Source: Rickettsiales bacterium
Lineage (GTDB): Bacteria > Pseudomonadota > Alphaproteobacteria > Rickettsiales > SXRF01
NCBI GenBank assembly: GCA_025464625.1
Contig: JAOAUZ010000002.1
Location: 401,379-465,378 of the forward strand
Length of the DNA: 64,000 nt
Direction of reading: 5' to 3'
The position numbers and the translations under genes were made by a program. Below the pieces are notes generated by a model. The model did not search any database, had not been told where the DNA came from, and saw only the letters and a list, made by a program, of their open reading frames with translations. Positions 8,504 through 17,667 of the stretch are shown here, one piece after another. How positions within the stretch are numbered: position 1 is the first letter of the stretch; the number at the start of each line of letters is the position of its first letter.

Positions 8504-9227
8504 AAAAGCCATGATAGATGTGGTGGGTGATAATATAGCTGCTTCTCGTGCTAATTGGAGTTTTGCAGGGGAAACAGCGAAGCATTTTGATAGCCATGTT
8601 TCCAAGTCTGTACCGCTTTACAATGAAGGTCATCAGCTGGTTTGTGACTTGAGTGATTTTTTCTTAAAGCCAAGTTCGCTTTGTTATGAAATAGGTTGTT
8701 CAACTGGTGCATTAACGACCAAGCTTGCGGAGCATACCAGCGGAAAAGCTGATGTGCGCTTTATCGGAGTTGATGTTGAGTCAGACATGGTAGAAATAGC
8801 GAAGCAGCGTGGCAAAGATTTTAATAATGTATCATTCGTTGTTGATGATGCTTTGACTATGGAAATGCAGCCATGTGATTTGATTGTGTGTTATTATACT
8901 GTGCAGTTTATCCGTCCCAGCGAACGTCAAAGGCTCATTGATAAATTATACAATAATCTGCAATGGGGTGGCGCGCTTCTTATGTTTGAGAAAGTGCGCG
9001 GGGCAGACGCACGTTTTCAAGATATGCTGACTCGTATGTATGATGATTATAAACTGGCACAGGGCTACACGCCTGATGAGATAGTTTCTAAGGCTCGCAG
9101 CTTGAAGGGAGTGCTTGAACCATTTTCCACGCAGGGAAATATCGATATGCTGAAGCGCGCTGGTTTTATCGATATAATGTCGATTATGAAATATATATGT
9201 TTTGAAGGATTTGTGGCGATAAAATGA
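8487..9227 (+). CDS. CmoA-like methyltransferase paralogue
   Basis: A 246-residue protein that follows the CmoA pattern over its whole length: HVSKSVPLYNEGHQL, SAM motif I YEIGCSTGA (67-75), YTVQFIRPSERQRLIDKLYNNL, GGALLMFEKV, and a C-terminal KRAGFIDI...FEGFVAIK. CmoA converts SAM and prephenate to carboxy-SAM for tRNA wobble uridine modification. In E. coli CmoA, as I recall the alignment, Arg199 holds the carboxylate; here that position is Ala203 with Arg204 next to it. Whether it makes carboxy-SAM is therefore open. I chose ATG 8487 because GGAAGGGG precedes it; an earlier in-frame ATG at 8469 lies inside the previous gene. Its place between neuB and neuA argues against a tRNA role. Confidence 0.75.
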   Translation: MSSVGKKAMIDVVGDNIAASRANWSFAGETAKHFDSHVSKSVPLYNEGHQLVCDLSDFFLKPSSLCYEIGCSTGALTTKLAEHTSGKADVRFIGVDVESDMVEIAKQRGKDFNNVSFVVDDALTMEMQPCDLIVCYYTVQFIRPSERQRLIDKLYNNLQWGGALLMFEKVRGADARFQDMLTRMYDDYKLAQGYTPDEIVSKARSLKGVLEPFSTQGNIDMLKRAGFIDIMSIMKYICFEGFVAIK

Positions 9228-10327
9228 AAACTCAGGTTAAAGAACGTGCAACAGCACAAATAGGTGATTTTGATATAAATTCTTTTGAAGAACGCTTGGA
9301 AGCAAAAAGCCGTTTTGATGGTAATTTGCTGCATGGTGCGAAGAATTTTCATGATAAAACCAATCGTAGTGGCAAGGGCAAGCCTTCGAGTGGCTATCTT
9401 ATCCGTGAACATGCGATGCTGGTTGATGACTCTGGTATAGACCGTTATCAGCGCAAGGAAGGCATGTGGGAGGATGTAAATAGCTGTCCAGTATGTGACG
9501 GTAAAGAGCGCGAGCATTTTCTGTCACGTTTTGGGTTAGATATTTATCGCTGCCTTGATTGCACGCATCGCTATTTGCATCCGCGTGTAAAATTTGATGT
9601 GGCTGAACGGGTGTATATGGATGATAAAACGGCATCTGATATTTACACTCAGCCACTGCAAATTGAAATTGATGAAATAAAATATCAATATGGGTTGGAT
9701 TTGATAGAAAAGCTGAACCCTTCTGCGCGCGGGAAGATCTTAGATCTTGGCTGTGGTGCTGGAGTATTTCTAAAAATGGCGCAGCGCAACGGTTGGAAAC
9801 AGTGTGTAGGGGTTGATGTAAATGAGCGTTACAGCGATATTTACAATGACGGAGGCGGTATCCAGTTTATCAATTCCAGTTTTGAGCGTTTAGAGCCAAA
9901 TAAATTAGGTAGCGATTATGACGCAATTTCAATGTGGAGTGTGTTGGAACATCTCTATGATAAACACGCGATCTTGGATGCGCTTATAAAGATGCTCAAG
10001 CCGAATGGCTTGCTGTTTATTTTAGTGCCAAATGTTGAATCTCTGGCGACGCGCTTGATGCGGGAAATGTCTCCAACGTTTGCGTGGAAGCATGTGTCGC
10101 ATTTCTCACCAAAAAGTCTTACCGTTCTAATGGAGCGTCATGGACTGGCAAAAATATTTCATGAAACGGTGATTACAGAAATTGACAACATAAAAAGCTA
10201 TATGTCTGGCGAGTATCCTTATCATGGCTATGGTGACCCAGCGGGGCTGTTTAACTGGATTACGCCTGATTATATCCACCAGAATATGCTTGGCAGCCGT
10301 CAAATTGCCATTTTTAAAAAAGCATAG
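9224..10327 (+). CDS. Zinc-site methyltransferase of sugar loci
   Basis: A 367-residue protein. Residues 88-113 carry two Cys pairs (C88-x2-C91 and C110-x2-C113), which suggest a zinc knuckle. A class I methyltransferase domain follows, with KILDLGCGAGVF at 171-182 and SMWSVLEHLYD as the post-motif II segment. This architecture (Cys4 site, then Rossmann methyltransferase) is common in polysaccharide and deoxysugar loci, where relatives act on nucleotide-linked sugars. It overlaps the CmoA-like gene by 4 bases. The acceptor is unknown. Confidence 0.82.
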   Translation: MKTQVKERATAQIGDFDINSFEERLEAKSRFDGNLLHGAKNFHDKTNRSGKGKPSSGYLIREHAMLVDDSGIDRYQRKEGMWEDVNSCPVCDGKEREHFLSRFGLDIYRCLDCTHRYLHPRVKFDVAERVYMDDKTASDIYTQPLQIEIDEIKYQYGLDLIEKLNPSARGKILDLGCGAGVFLKMAQRNGWKQCVGVDVNERYSDIYNDGGGIQFINSSFERLEPNKLGSDYDAISMWSVLEHLYDKHAILDALIKMLKPNGLLFILVPNVESLATRLMREMSPTFAWKHVSHFSPKSLTVLMERHGLAKIFHETVITEIDNIKSYMSGEYPYHGYGDPAGLFNWITPDYIHQNMLGSRQIAIFKKA

Positions 10328-10341
10328 AAAGAAATAATATA

Positions 10342-11058
10342 ATGATACGCGGACAGAAACTTACGGCAATTATCCCTGTGCGTGGTGGCTCAAAAGGAAT
10401 TCCCGGAAAAAATCTTAGCAGATTAGGCAAGGATACCTTGCTTGAGCGCACAATTAAACTTGCTAAAGCATCGCCGTATGTTGATCGTGTGATTGTTTCC
10501 ACTGATGACAAAGAGATGTTTGCTATTGCAAAGCAACATGCTGTGGCGATGAAAGATTTGCGCCCCGCAGAATTGGCAACTGATACCGCAAAAACTGTTG
10601 ATGTGGTGAAGCAGGCTATTGCCGCAGAAAATATAGATGAAGGTTATATTTTGTTGCTGCAGGTTACATCTCCCCTGCGGGTGCTTGCGGATTTGCAAGC
10701 ATTATGCAACGCCTTTGATAATTCCGACCCTGCACAGGCGGAGGCGATAGTGAGTCTGGTGGAGCATGATTCTCCGCATCCTGATAAAATTCAGAAAATT
10801 GATGATGGTTATGTACGCTCTTATCTTGGTAAAGAATCTATGGTTGCACGTCAGCAGCTTCCTAAAGTTTATTCCCTTAATGGAGCTTTTTATTTAACCC
10901 ATCGTGATATATTGCTCACCAAATCAACCTTCATGCCACCTAAAACTATTCCCTACGTTATGCCGCCTGAACGCAGCCTTAATCTTGACACAAAAATGGA
11001 TATGTTCCTGCTGGAAATGCTGGTGGAAAAAGGGCGAATTATGATTGAAGATTTATGA
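10342..11058 (+). CDS. neuA: CMP-nonulosonate cytidylyltransferase
   Basis: A 238-residue enzyme of the acylneuraminate cytidylyltransferase family, which activates a keto acid sugar with CTP to give the CMP-sugar donor. The N-terminal P-loop-like motif IPVRGGSKGIPGKNL (residues 11-25), the VSTDD segment, LLQVTSPLR, and the late PPERSLNLDTKMD block with conserved Asp residues for magnesium are all present. KdsB is ruled out by the motif set. NeuB and NeuA in one operon strongly imply a nonulosonate-type residue on the surface glycan. The ATG is preceded only by a weak AAGAAA site. It overlaps the next gene by 4 bases. Confidence 0.9.
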   Translation: MIRGQKLTAIIPVRGGSKGIPGKNLSRLGKDTLLERTIKLAKASPYVDRVIVSTDDKEMFAIAKQHAVAMKDLRPAELATDTAKTVDVVKQAIAAENIDEGYILLLQVTSPLRVLADLQALCNAFDNSDPAQAEAIVSLVEHDSPHPDKIQKIDDGYVRSYLGKESMVARQQLPKVYSLNGAFYLTHRDILLTKSTFMPPKTIPYVMPPERSLNLDTKMDMFLLEMLVEKGRIMIEDL

Positions 11059-12662
11059 AATCATGCTGCTCATCTCTCAAGAACGTATTTGATAAATATT
11101 TTGCAATATTAATCATAGGCATTTTGGTAGTTTTGCTTGGAGTTTGGAATGTTGGCATACCTCTTGGCGACGAAGGCATTCACGCGCTGCAAGGACTAAA
11201 TCTTGCAGGTAACAAAACATTCTCAATGAATCTATATTACTCTATTTACGCGCTTCTGTTCCGCACCGTAACGGATGATCCTGTTGTTGCTCATGTAATA
11301 ATACGTTTTGTGGTGACTGTTGCTACAACTCTGGGGATGTATTTTGTAATAACCGCGTTTAAGTCAATAAGTCGCCTTGCTGCGGTTGTAGCGTGCTTGA
11401 TATGGGCATCTTCGACCTACGCAAATCCTTATGTTCAAATAGGTAATATCAATGGTTTTGCCTTTGTTTTTGCTGTGCTGGGGCTGGGCATGTTACTGCG
11501 CTATCCAACTATAAATAGCTTGCTACTATTTATAATCGGAGCGTTTTGGGCAGCAAATGTAAGACCAGAATATTACGCTTCGCTGCTGGCAGTGTCATTA
11601 TGCGGTGTGGCATTGTTGATGGTTGCCAAAAAAAAATGCAGTTTTATATCCACATTGGTTATCTCATCATTGCTTATCGCTTCGGTGTGGTCATCCGTTA
11701 CTGCAAAGGTAGAGCGTGGCAGCTTGAACGAATATTTATTGCAGGGTTTAGGGCAGTGTTACGCGGTGTATTATCTAAAAAATAATCCATCAGAAATATT
11801 TGATCCGATGACGGAATATCAGCCAATTTTAGACAAAACTTTTGGGAATCCGAAGAATTTTTTTGAAGCTGTTGCAAATAATCCAGCCGAAGCATTTAAG
11901 TATTTAGCTATCAATGGAGTAAAAAATACCCTCCGTATTATACCAGCTATGACAGCTTCAAATTACATAGCAAAATCAGTTCTTACCAAAATACTTGTAG
12001 TTATTGGAACGATTGTTGGCATTAGAGCTATTTTCCTAAGATACAAAAACCGCCAGCCAGCATCAAATTCCAGCTTGCAGGATAAATTAAAAATATTGAT
12101 TCTCCTTGCTTTTGCATCTGCTTCATCCGCTGCAATAATATTGCTGATTCCTGACCCGCGCTATTGGATTTCCTGCGCTCCGCTGGTATATCTCTGGTTT
12201 GCATGGGCAATTGATAATTTTCTCAGTATAAAATGGGTTGCACTCCATAAGAGGAATATTGTTCTTGCGATATTATTATTTCTCAGCATCCCGCATCTGA
12301 TTGTTGGTAAGCCTAAAAGAGTATCAAATCAGCAGATGATTTATGCCATGCGTGAGGCGGCAAAGCAGCTTCCCGCACCAGTTCCAGCAAAACCAGTTAT
12401 TGCAGGCAATTTTGTTGCTCCTGTGGCATCTTTTGTTTTTCGCGGTGAGGCGACTCCTATTAACACTTATAACGGATTATCTGTTGAAGATCTAAAAAAG
12501 CACAAGTATGATATCTTTGTTGCTACAGAACTAGAAAACACGTCACTTTGGCAGTCAGAATTGGCTTTTCTCAAAAATTTTAGGGAAGAACCAGAAAAAT
12601 TCGGATATAGAAGGCTCATTGGTTCTGATGGTGAGATGTATGATATTTATGTGCGTAAATAG
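11055..12662 (+). CDS. GT-C-fold membrane glycosyltransferase
   Basis: A 535-residue polytopic membrane protein with about ten or more hydrophobic segments. After the first segment comes LGDEGIHALQG, which has the Asp/Glu pair in the first outer loop expected for GT-C enzymes of the PMT/ArnT (GT39-like) type. These use polyprenyl-phosphate sugars as donors on the periplasmic face. The C-terminal third (from about residue 430) is a soluble domain with FRGEATPINTY and ATELENTSLWQ. The family assignment rests on topology and the acidic loop, so it is moderate. It sits between neuA and a GT2-methyltransferase fusion and starts inside the neuA stop (ATGA). Confidence 0.65.
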   Translation: MKSCCSSLKNVFDKYFAILIIGILVVLLGVWNVGIPLGDEGIHALQGLNLAGNKTFSMNLYYSIYALLFRTVTDDPVVAHVIIRFVVTVATTLGMYFVITAFKSISRLAAVVACLIWASSTYANPYVQIGNINGFAFVFAVLGLGMLLRYPTINSLLLFIIGAFWAANVRPEYYASLLAVSLCGVALLMVAKKKCSFISTLVISSLLIASVWSSVTAKVERGSLNEYLLQGLGQCYAVYYLKNNPSEIFDPMTEYQPILDKTFGNPKNFFEAVANNPAEAFKYLAINGVKNTLRIIPAMTASNYIAKSVLTKILVVIGTIVGIRAIFLRYKNRQPASNSSLQDKLKILILLAFASASSAAIILLIPDPRYWISCAPLVYLWFAWAIDNFLSIKWVALHKRNIVLAILLFLSIPHLIVGKPKRVSNQQMIYAMREAAKQLPAPVPAKPVIAGNFVAPVASFVFRGEATPINTYNGLSVEDLKKHKYDIFVATELENTSLWQSELAFLKNFREEPEKFGYRRLIGSDGEMYDIYVRK

Positions 12663-12673
12663 GATTGCCTGAC

Positions 12674-14218
12674 ATGACAAGCATGATTGCGAAGAAAAAA
12701 CTGCTTATATTTATTGTTGCCTATAATGCTGAAAAGACCATTGAGAGTGTTCTGACTCGGATACCTGAGTCGTTGGGCGAGAATTTTGATACAGAGATTC
12801 TGGTTATTGACGATGCTTCAAAAGATAATACCTTTGAACGGGGCGAATTGATGCGTCGTGGTAATTCCCTGCCTTTTCCGCTACGCGTGCTTTTTAACCC
12901 AAAAAATCAGGGTTATGGCGGTAATCAGAAGATAGGATTTCATTACGCCATAGAAAATAATTTTGATTTTGTTGTGCTGCTGCATGGTGACGGGCAATAT
13001 GCTCCTGAGATGCTCCCTGTTTTATTGTTGCCACTTTCTGCTGGCGTTGCTGATGCTGTATTTGGCTCGCGGATGATTTCGCGCTTCGGAGCGTTAAAGG
13101 GTGGAATGCCACTGTATAAATATGTTGGCAATAAGGTTCTTACATTCATACAGAATAAACTTCTTGGCTCGAATCTAAGTGAGTTTCACTCTGGCTATCG
13201 GCTCTATAGCGTTAATGCTTTGAGGCGCATACCTTTTGATAAAAATTCTAACGTTTTTCATTTCGATACCGAAATAATTATTCAATTAATGTTCGCTGGT
13301 TTGCAGATTAAGGAAGTGCCAATCCCAACCTATTACGGTGATGAAATATGTTATGTAAACGGTATGCGCTATGCTATTGACGTGCTTATTGCCACAGCTA
13401 AGGCGAGAATGCAGAAAATGGGGTTGTTTTATGATAGGAAATTTGACTGTCGTAATGACTCACCAGTCAATAGCCACTACCAAATAAAATTGGGCTATAC
13501 CAGCCCGCATAGCATTGTTTTGGACAAGGTAAAAGCTGGCTCAAGAGTTTTGGATCTGGGCTGTGCTGGTGGCTATCTTTCAGCAAAACTTAAGGAGCGT
13601 GGTTGCGTGGTAACGGGTATAGATGTTGCTCCTCTGGAAGCTGGCATCACATTGGACGAATTCCATATCCATGATTTGAATAAACCGCTACCTATTGATG
13701 CCTCGCAGTTTGATTACATATTGCTTATGGATGTGATTGAGCATCTGAATTCACCAGAAAAATTTGTGGAAAATCTGCTGGAATCTATGAAGGGCAGGGA
13801 CAAGGCAGAGATTATGGTAAGCAGCGGAAATGTTGCATTTTGCCTAATGAGACTTATGCTGTTGTTTGGACAATTTAATTATGGAAAACGCGGTATATTA
13901 GATCTCACCCACACTCGTCTTTTTACTGCAAAAACATTAAAGCAACTATTTTTGCAGAACGGGTATGAGGTGGCCGAATGCTTAGGTGTTCCTGCGCCGT
14001 TTCCTCTTGCTGTTGGCAATAATATGCTTGGTCGCGCTATGTGCAAAATAAATGATTGGTTTATTTATCTAAGCAAATCACTTTTTTCTTATCAGATTTT
14101 CTTCGTGATTCGTGCCAAGCCAACGCTTGCAGCATTGCTTCAGGATGCTTATGAATCATCATCAGCTCGCTGCGAGACTTTGGATGAAACTCTGCATGTT
14201 AGAAGAGCCACTAGTTAA
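12674..14218 (+). CDS. GT2 glycosyltransferase fused to a SAM methyltransferase
   Basis: A 514-residue two-domain protein. Residues about 9-235 are a family 2 GT-A transferase with IVAYNAEKT, VIDDASKDNT and LLHGDGQYAPE, then the SGYRLYS block. Residues about 285-430 are a class I methyltransferase with VLDLGCAGGY near 292-301, GIDVA and LLMDVIEHLNSPE. A hydrophobic stretch closes the protein. Such bifunctional proteins occur in many glycan loci; the methyltransferase could cap or decorate the sugar just added. I chose ATG 12674 because AGGA lies 9 bases upstream; an in-frame TTG at 12665 is too close to that site. Confidence 0.85.
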   Translation: MTSMIAKKKLLIFIVAYNAEKTIESVLTRIPESLGENFDTEILVIDDASKDNTFERGELMRRGNSLPFPLRVLFNPKNQGYGGNQKIGFHYAIENNFDFVVLLHGDGQYAPEMLPVLLLPLSAGVADAVFGSRMISRFGALKGGMPLYKYVGNKVLTFIQNKLLGSNLSEFHSGYRLYSVNALRRIPFDKNSNVFHFDTEIIIQLMFAGLQIKEVPIPTYYGDEICYVNGMRYAIDVLIATAKARMQKMGLFYDRKFDCRNDSPVNSHYQIKLGYTSPHSIVLDKVKAGSRVLDLGCAGGYLSAKLKERGCVVTGIDVAPLEAGITLDEFHIHDLNKPLPIDASQFDYILLMDVIEHLNSPEKFVENLLESMKGRDKAEIMVSSGNVAFCLMRLMLLFGQFNYGKRGILDLTHTRLFTAKTLKQLFLQNGYEVAECLGVPAPFPLAVGNNMLGRAMCKINDWFIYLSKSLFSYQIFFVIRAKPTLAALLQDAYESSSARCETLDETLHVRRATS

Positions 14219-15858
14219 TGATATTAGATAGCTTGTCGATTTTTCTAAAGAAATTGCCTAGTGCTTTGCGTTTGCGTTATGGCTGGCTGAGGGATTTTTT
14301 AGTTTACCGAAAAACCTTCAAAAAAATTGAGCTTCCTGCCATCGGGAATAGAGGCACGCTGCTGTTTGTGGCAGGGCGGGGGATGAATATAACTTGGGCG
14401 CAGATGTGGACGTATCTCGGAGTTTCCTGTCGCGCTGCTGGCTATTTGCCTGCCGTGATTCTGCTGCGGAAACAATGGATACATAAATTATATTTTAGGC
14501 TCATAAATGCGCGTATTTATATCCTTGAAGATTGCCTTAATAGTTCATCATCATCATTTCCGCTCTCTCAGTTGGATAATTGCCGTAGTGTAGAAGATTG
14601 GAAGCAGATAAAGCATAAAAATATGCCTGTGGGGGCGATGGTGCTTTCTACCTATTGCCGTCATAATGCTACAGGTTTTATTGACCCAACACTTCCTGAT
14701 TTTCTACCGTTTGCTAGGAAGTGGGTAGAAAATATATGCAAATCATATGATGCCGCGGAGAGTTTTTATAAAAATAACAATGTAAAAGCGGCGATGTTCT
14801 CAGAAACATTTATCGAGGAATATGGCGGGTTTTATTATGCTGGTTTGGCAAGTGGGCTTGATATTATAAAAACCTGTGGGACAGTGCGCGATAATGCTAT
14901 CGTTGTGCAGCGCAGACGGGCAGAAAATGAAAGATTGCACCATGCTGCTCTGACCAGTGGTGCGTGGGAATATATAATGAAACTTGGTAATGATGCAGAA
15001 ATTCAGCAGGAAGTGGCGAAGAATTTTTCTGATCGTTATAGCAATCGCTGGTTGCGTTCAAAACGTAACCATGCTGACACACAAATTTTTACTCGTGAAG
15101 AAGGCAGGGATAAGCTAGGAATTCCGCCAGAGAGAAAGGTTGTGGTTCTGTTCAGCCATATATTATATGACGCACTGTTTCATTATGGTGATGAGCTATA
15201 TCAGGATTATGCGACATGGCTGGTTGAAACCATAAAAATTGCCAAAGAAAATCCTAATATTGATTGGTATATAAAACTACACCCATCAAATTTATGGCGC
15301 GGTGAATTTCAGTCTTTGCTCAAAGGGAAATATGAAGAAGAAAGAATTATTCAGGAGCATATTGGAGAACTGCCAGCACACATCAAAATGATTTATGCCG
15401 ATACTCCAATCAGCCCTTACGGTTGGTATCAAATCGCAGATTATGGAATTTCAGTGCGCGGAACGGCTGGTCTGGAAATGCCATGCCTTGGCAAACCAGT
15501 GGTGACAGCAGGCACAGGGCGCTATGAAGGCAAAGGCTTTACGATAGATCCGAAAACACCAGATGATTACAGGAATATTCTTCTGCATTTGCACGAAGTT
15601 CCACCGCTTAATGATAAGCAGATAGCCCTAGCAAATCGTTACGCTTACGGATTATTTAATCTAAAACCATTTGAGCTTTCTGGCTTGAAACCGACCTTAC
15701 GCTATGGTGTGACGAAGGTAAAAGAATCAGATGATTTGATTTATATTCCAGTAGCATCAAGCAAGCAGAAAGGGCTACCCGCAGATTTGCAACAATTTAC
15801 CAAATTCTTACAAGATAAAAGTAGCCTTGATTTGTTGAATATTATTAATTTCAAATAA
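14218..15858 (+). CDS. Capsule-type (KpsS/KpsC-like) glycosyltransferase
   Basis: A 546-residue soluble protein. The C-terminal half resembles the GT-B-like capsular polysaccharide synthesis family: WYIKLHPSNLWRG near 350-362, then SPYGWYQIADYGISVRGTAG and LEMPCLGKPVVTAGTGRY near 395-435. In this family the HP and RGT/GLE motifs form the nucleotide-sugar site, and CMP-Kdo or CMP-sialic acid users are known among relatives. That is suggestive here because neuA is nearby, but donor choice is inference. The N-terminal half is not recognised. The gene starts on the last base of the previous stop and ends inside a strong hairpin. Confidence 0.7.
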   Translation: MILDSLSIFLKKLPSALRLRYGWLRDFLVYRKTFKKIELPAIGNRGTLLFVAGRGMNITWAQMWTYLGVSCRAAGYLPAVILLRKQWIHKLYFRLINARIYILEDCLNSSSSSFPLSQLDNCRSVEDWKQIKHKNMPVGAMVLSTYCRHNATGFIDPTLPDFLPFARKWVENICKSYDAAESFYKNNNVKAAMFSETFIEEYGGFYYAGLASGLDIIKTCGTVRDNAIVVQRRRAENERLHHAALTSGAWEYIMKLGNDAEIQQEVAKNFSDRYSNRWLRSKRNHADTQIFTREEGRDKLGIPPERKVVVLFSHILYDALFHYGDELYQDYATWLVETIKIAKENPNIDWYIKLHPSNLWRGEFQSLLKGKYEEERIIQEHIGELPAHIKMIYADTPISPYGWYQIADYGISVRGTAGLEMPCLGKPVVTAGTGRYEGKGFTIDPKTPDDYRNILLHLHEVPPLNDKQIALANRYAYGLFNLKPFELSGLKPTLRYGVTKVKESDDLIYIPVASSKQKGLPADLQQFTKFLQDKSSLDLLNIINFK

Positions 15859-15965
15859 GAACTATACAGCTCTTATTTGAAGACACGCTGCCTACGGCGC
15901 GGAAAATCGGTCTCTCGGACTCGATTTTCATAGTCATTATGTATAAGAATTATACATAATGACTA
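15851..15965. repeat. Three consecutive hairpin-forming inverted repeats
   Basis: The 122-base gap between genes holds three palindromes in a row: tcaaataaga / tcttatttga (15851-15860 and 15871-15880, spanning the stop codon), gaaaatcg / cgattttc (15902-15909 and 15922-15929), and a perfect 16-base arm tagtcattatgtataa / ttatacataatgacta with a 3-base loop (15931-15965). No U-run follows any of them, so they are not classic intrinsic terminators. They could be a composite mobile palindrome or RNA elements that set expression within the operon. Confidence 0.85.
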
Positions 15966-16040
15966 TACCTAAAAGATTAGTTGCTGCTAGTATTATGCTC
16001 AATTATAACCTTGTTAGATAAACTTAATTGGCAACATACT

Positions 16041-16607
16041 ATGTTAAAACACAAAAAATTTGATAGTGGAATTCTATCAGGAAAAAAAATTCTTGATATA
16101 GGGTGTGGTAGATCAAAATTATCTGGTGCAACTGGGCTTGACAGCAGACCATTTGCTGGAGTTGACATAGTTTCTGACTTGAACCAGAAACTCCCGCTAG
16201 AAAGTGAAAGCTATGACGTTATCCACGCTAACCAAGTGTTAGAGCATGTCGAGAATTTGATTGGCTTGATGTATGAGATTCACCGTGTTTTACGCAAAGG
16301 TGGAGTTTTGGTAGCGCATACACCTTATTTTCGTTCCTCATGGGCGCATATTGACCCAACACATATCAGAAGCTTTACTATCAATAGTTTAGATTATTTT
16401 GTAAAGGGAACGTATTGTTACGAAAATTATAGATTCGCTGAAGATTGTTTTTCTAAGCAGGAAGTCTATATCGACACGGATTATCGTTCATCATTGCTGC
16501 GTGGAGTTTTCTCTAATCTTGCTCTTAGATGGCCGTTTCGTTACGAAAACAGTATTCTTTCATTTGTCTATCCATTTGAACAAATCACATATGTTCTGAC
16601 TAAATAG
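16041..16607 (+). CDS. Small SAM-dependent methyltransferase
   Basis: A 188-residue class I methyltransferase with motif I KILDIGCGRSKLSGA near residues 14-28, the VDIVSDL acidic strand, and VIHANQVLEHVEN. HTPYFRSSWAHIDPTH is typical of a group found in LPS loci. The ATG at 16041 is taken because it just precedes the conserved core; TTG codons in frame at 15981 and 16011 would extend the protein by 20 and 10 residues, and no site has a clear ribosome-binding sequence. The hairpin cluster directly upstream may influence its expression. The acceptor is unknown. Confidence 0.75.
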   Translation: MLKHKKFDSGILSGKKILDIGCGRSKLSGATGLDSRPFAGVDIVSDLNQKLPLESESYDVIHANQVLEHVENLIGLMYEIHRVLRKGGVLVAHTPYFRSSWAHIDPTHIRSFTINSLDYFVKGTYCYENYRFAEDCFSKQEVYIDTDYRSSLLRGVFSNLALRWPFRYENSILSFVYPFEQITYVLTK

Positions 16608-16611
16608 CTAT

Positions 16612-17667
16612 ATGCTCTTTCAAACCGTCACCGCCGTGAACTATTTGCCCATGACATTAGTTATGGCGCGGACTCTTAGGCAGCATATTCCTGATTCCCG
16701 CCTATCTATATTGGTCACGGATGCCTCAAGAAATTTGATAAAAAATATCAGAGAAAAATTTTCTGATGTTGCTGATTTTATATGCTGTGATGATCTGGGT
16801 TTTGATAATTTACCAGCTATGCGCAGCTATTATTCTGTTTTGGAATTTAGCTCTGCTTGCAAAATTCTTTCCCTTGATTACCAACTGCGTAAAAATGGCG
16901 AAAAGGCGTGTTATTTTATCGATCCTGATATGTTTGTTATGGGCGATTTCAGAAAATGCACAGAAGAAATCGGAAAAGATATAGTGCTTACATATCATAG
17001 CACTAGCTCTTATCCGCAGGATGGAGAGTTGCCCAATGAATTAGAGTTGGTTGTTGCTGGTGCTATTAATGGCGGGTTTATTTATATGCGGAGTAGCAAA
17101 CGCACTTTAGAAGCTCTCAATTGGTTAATTGGCAATATAAGTTATAAATGGTTTGTTGCGCCAGTCTATGGAATGTATGGAGATCAGCAATGGCTAGGGT
17201 TTTTGCCACAATTTTTTGGTGATATTACAGAGATTCTAAAAGCACCCAATGTGAACATCGCTTATTGGAATTTACATGCTTTGCAACTGAGGGAATCAGA
17301 AGGAAAATTTTTTATAGATGAGAAAAAAGAGATACCCGCACTGCTGTTCCACTTTAGTGGATTTCCTGATAGTGGAGAGCTAAAATTAACCCGCCATTCG
17401 CAGCGTAAATTTGATTCTCAGACAGAATCCAGTATAGCTAGTCTTATAACAATTTATAGGAATTCCATTGAGAGTGAAAGATTGCACGTTGCAAAGTCAG
17501 GAATTTCACCTGATATTGGTTTTAGTAAGGATTCTTTGCATAAGCGTATGGCAATTGCCTCAAAACTTTATAATTATAACTTTATAGAAGTCGCTTCTCC
17601 TGTAGGAATTTTTGCAAGGATTGGAAATAAATTGGATAGGTTAGTTAGGAAGTATTTTTCATGGTAA
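16612..17667 (+). CDS. GT-A-type glycosyltransferase with DPD motif
   Basis: A 351-residue protein that begins LFQTVTAVNYLPMTLVMARTL and carries YFIDPDMFVMGD near residue 102. The DPD triplet looks like the DxD metal site of GT-A enzymes such as family 8. Other blocks are GAINGGFIYMRSS, GDQQWLGFLPQFF and LLFHFSGF, which fit galactosyl/glucosyl-type retaining transferases. The exact CAZy family is not certain. It starts 4 bases after the previous stop and overlaps the next gene by 7 bases, so it is part of the same translation-coupled run. Confidence 0.75.
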   Translation: MLFQTVTAVNYLPMTLVMARTLRQHIPDSRLSILVTDASRNLIKNIREKFSDVADFICCDDLGFDNLPAMRSYYSVLEFSSACKILSLDYQLRKNGEKACYFIDPDMFVMGDFRKCTEEIGKDIVLTYHSTSSYPQDGELPNELELVVAGAINGGFIYMRSSKRTLEALNWLIGNISYKWFVAPVYGMYGDQQWLGFLPQFFGDITEILKAPNVNIAYWNLHALQLRESEGKFFIDEKKEIPALLFHFSGFPDSGELKLTRHSQRKFDSQTESSIASLITIYRNSIESERLHVAKSGISPDIGFSKDSLHKRMAIASKLYNYNFIEVASPVGIFARIGNKLDRLVRKYFSW

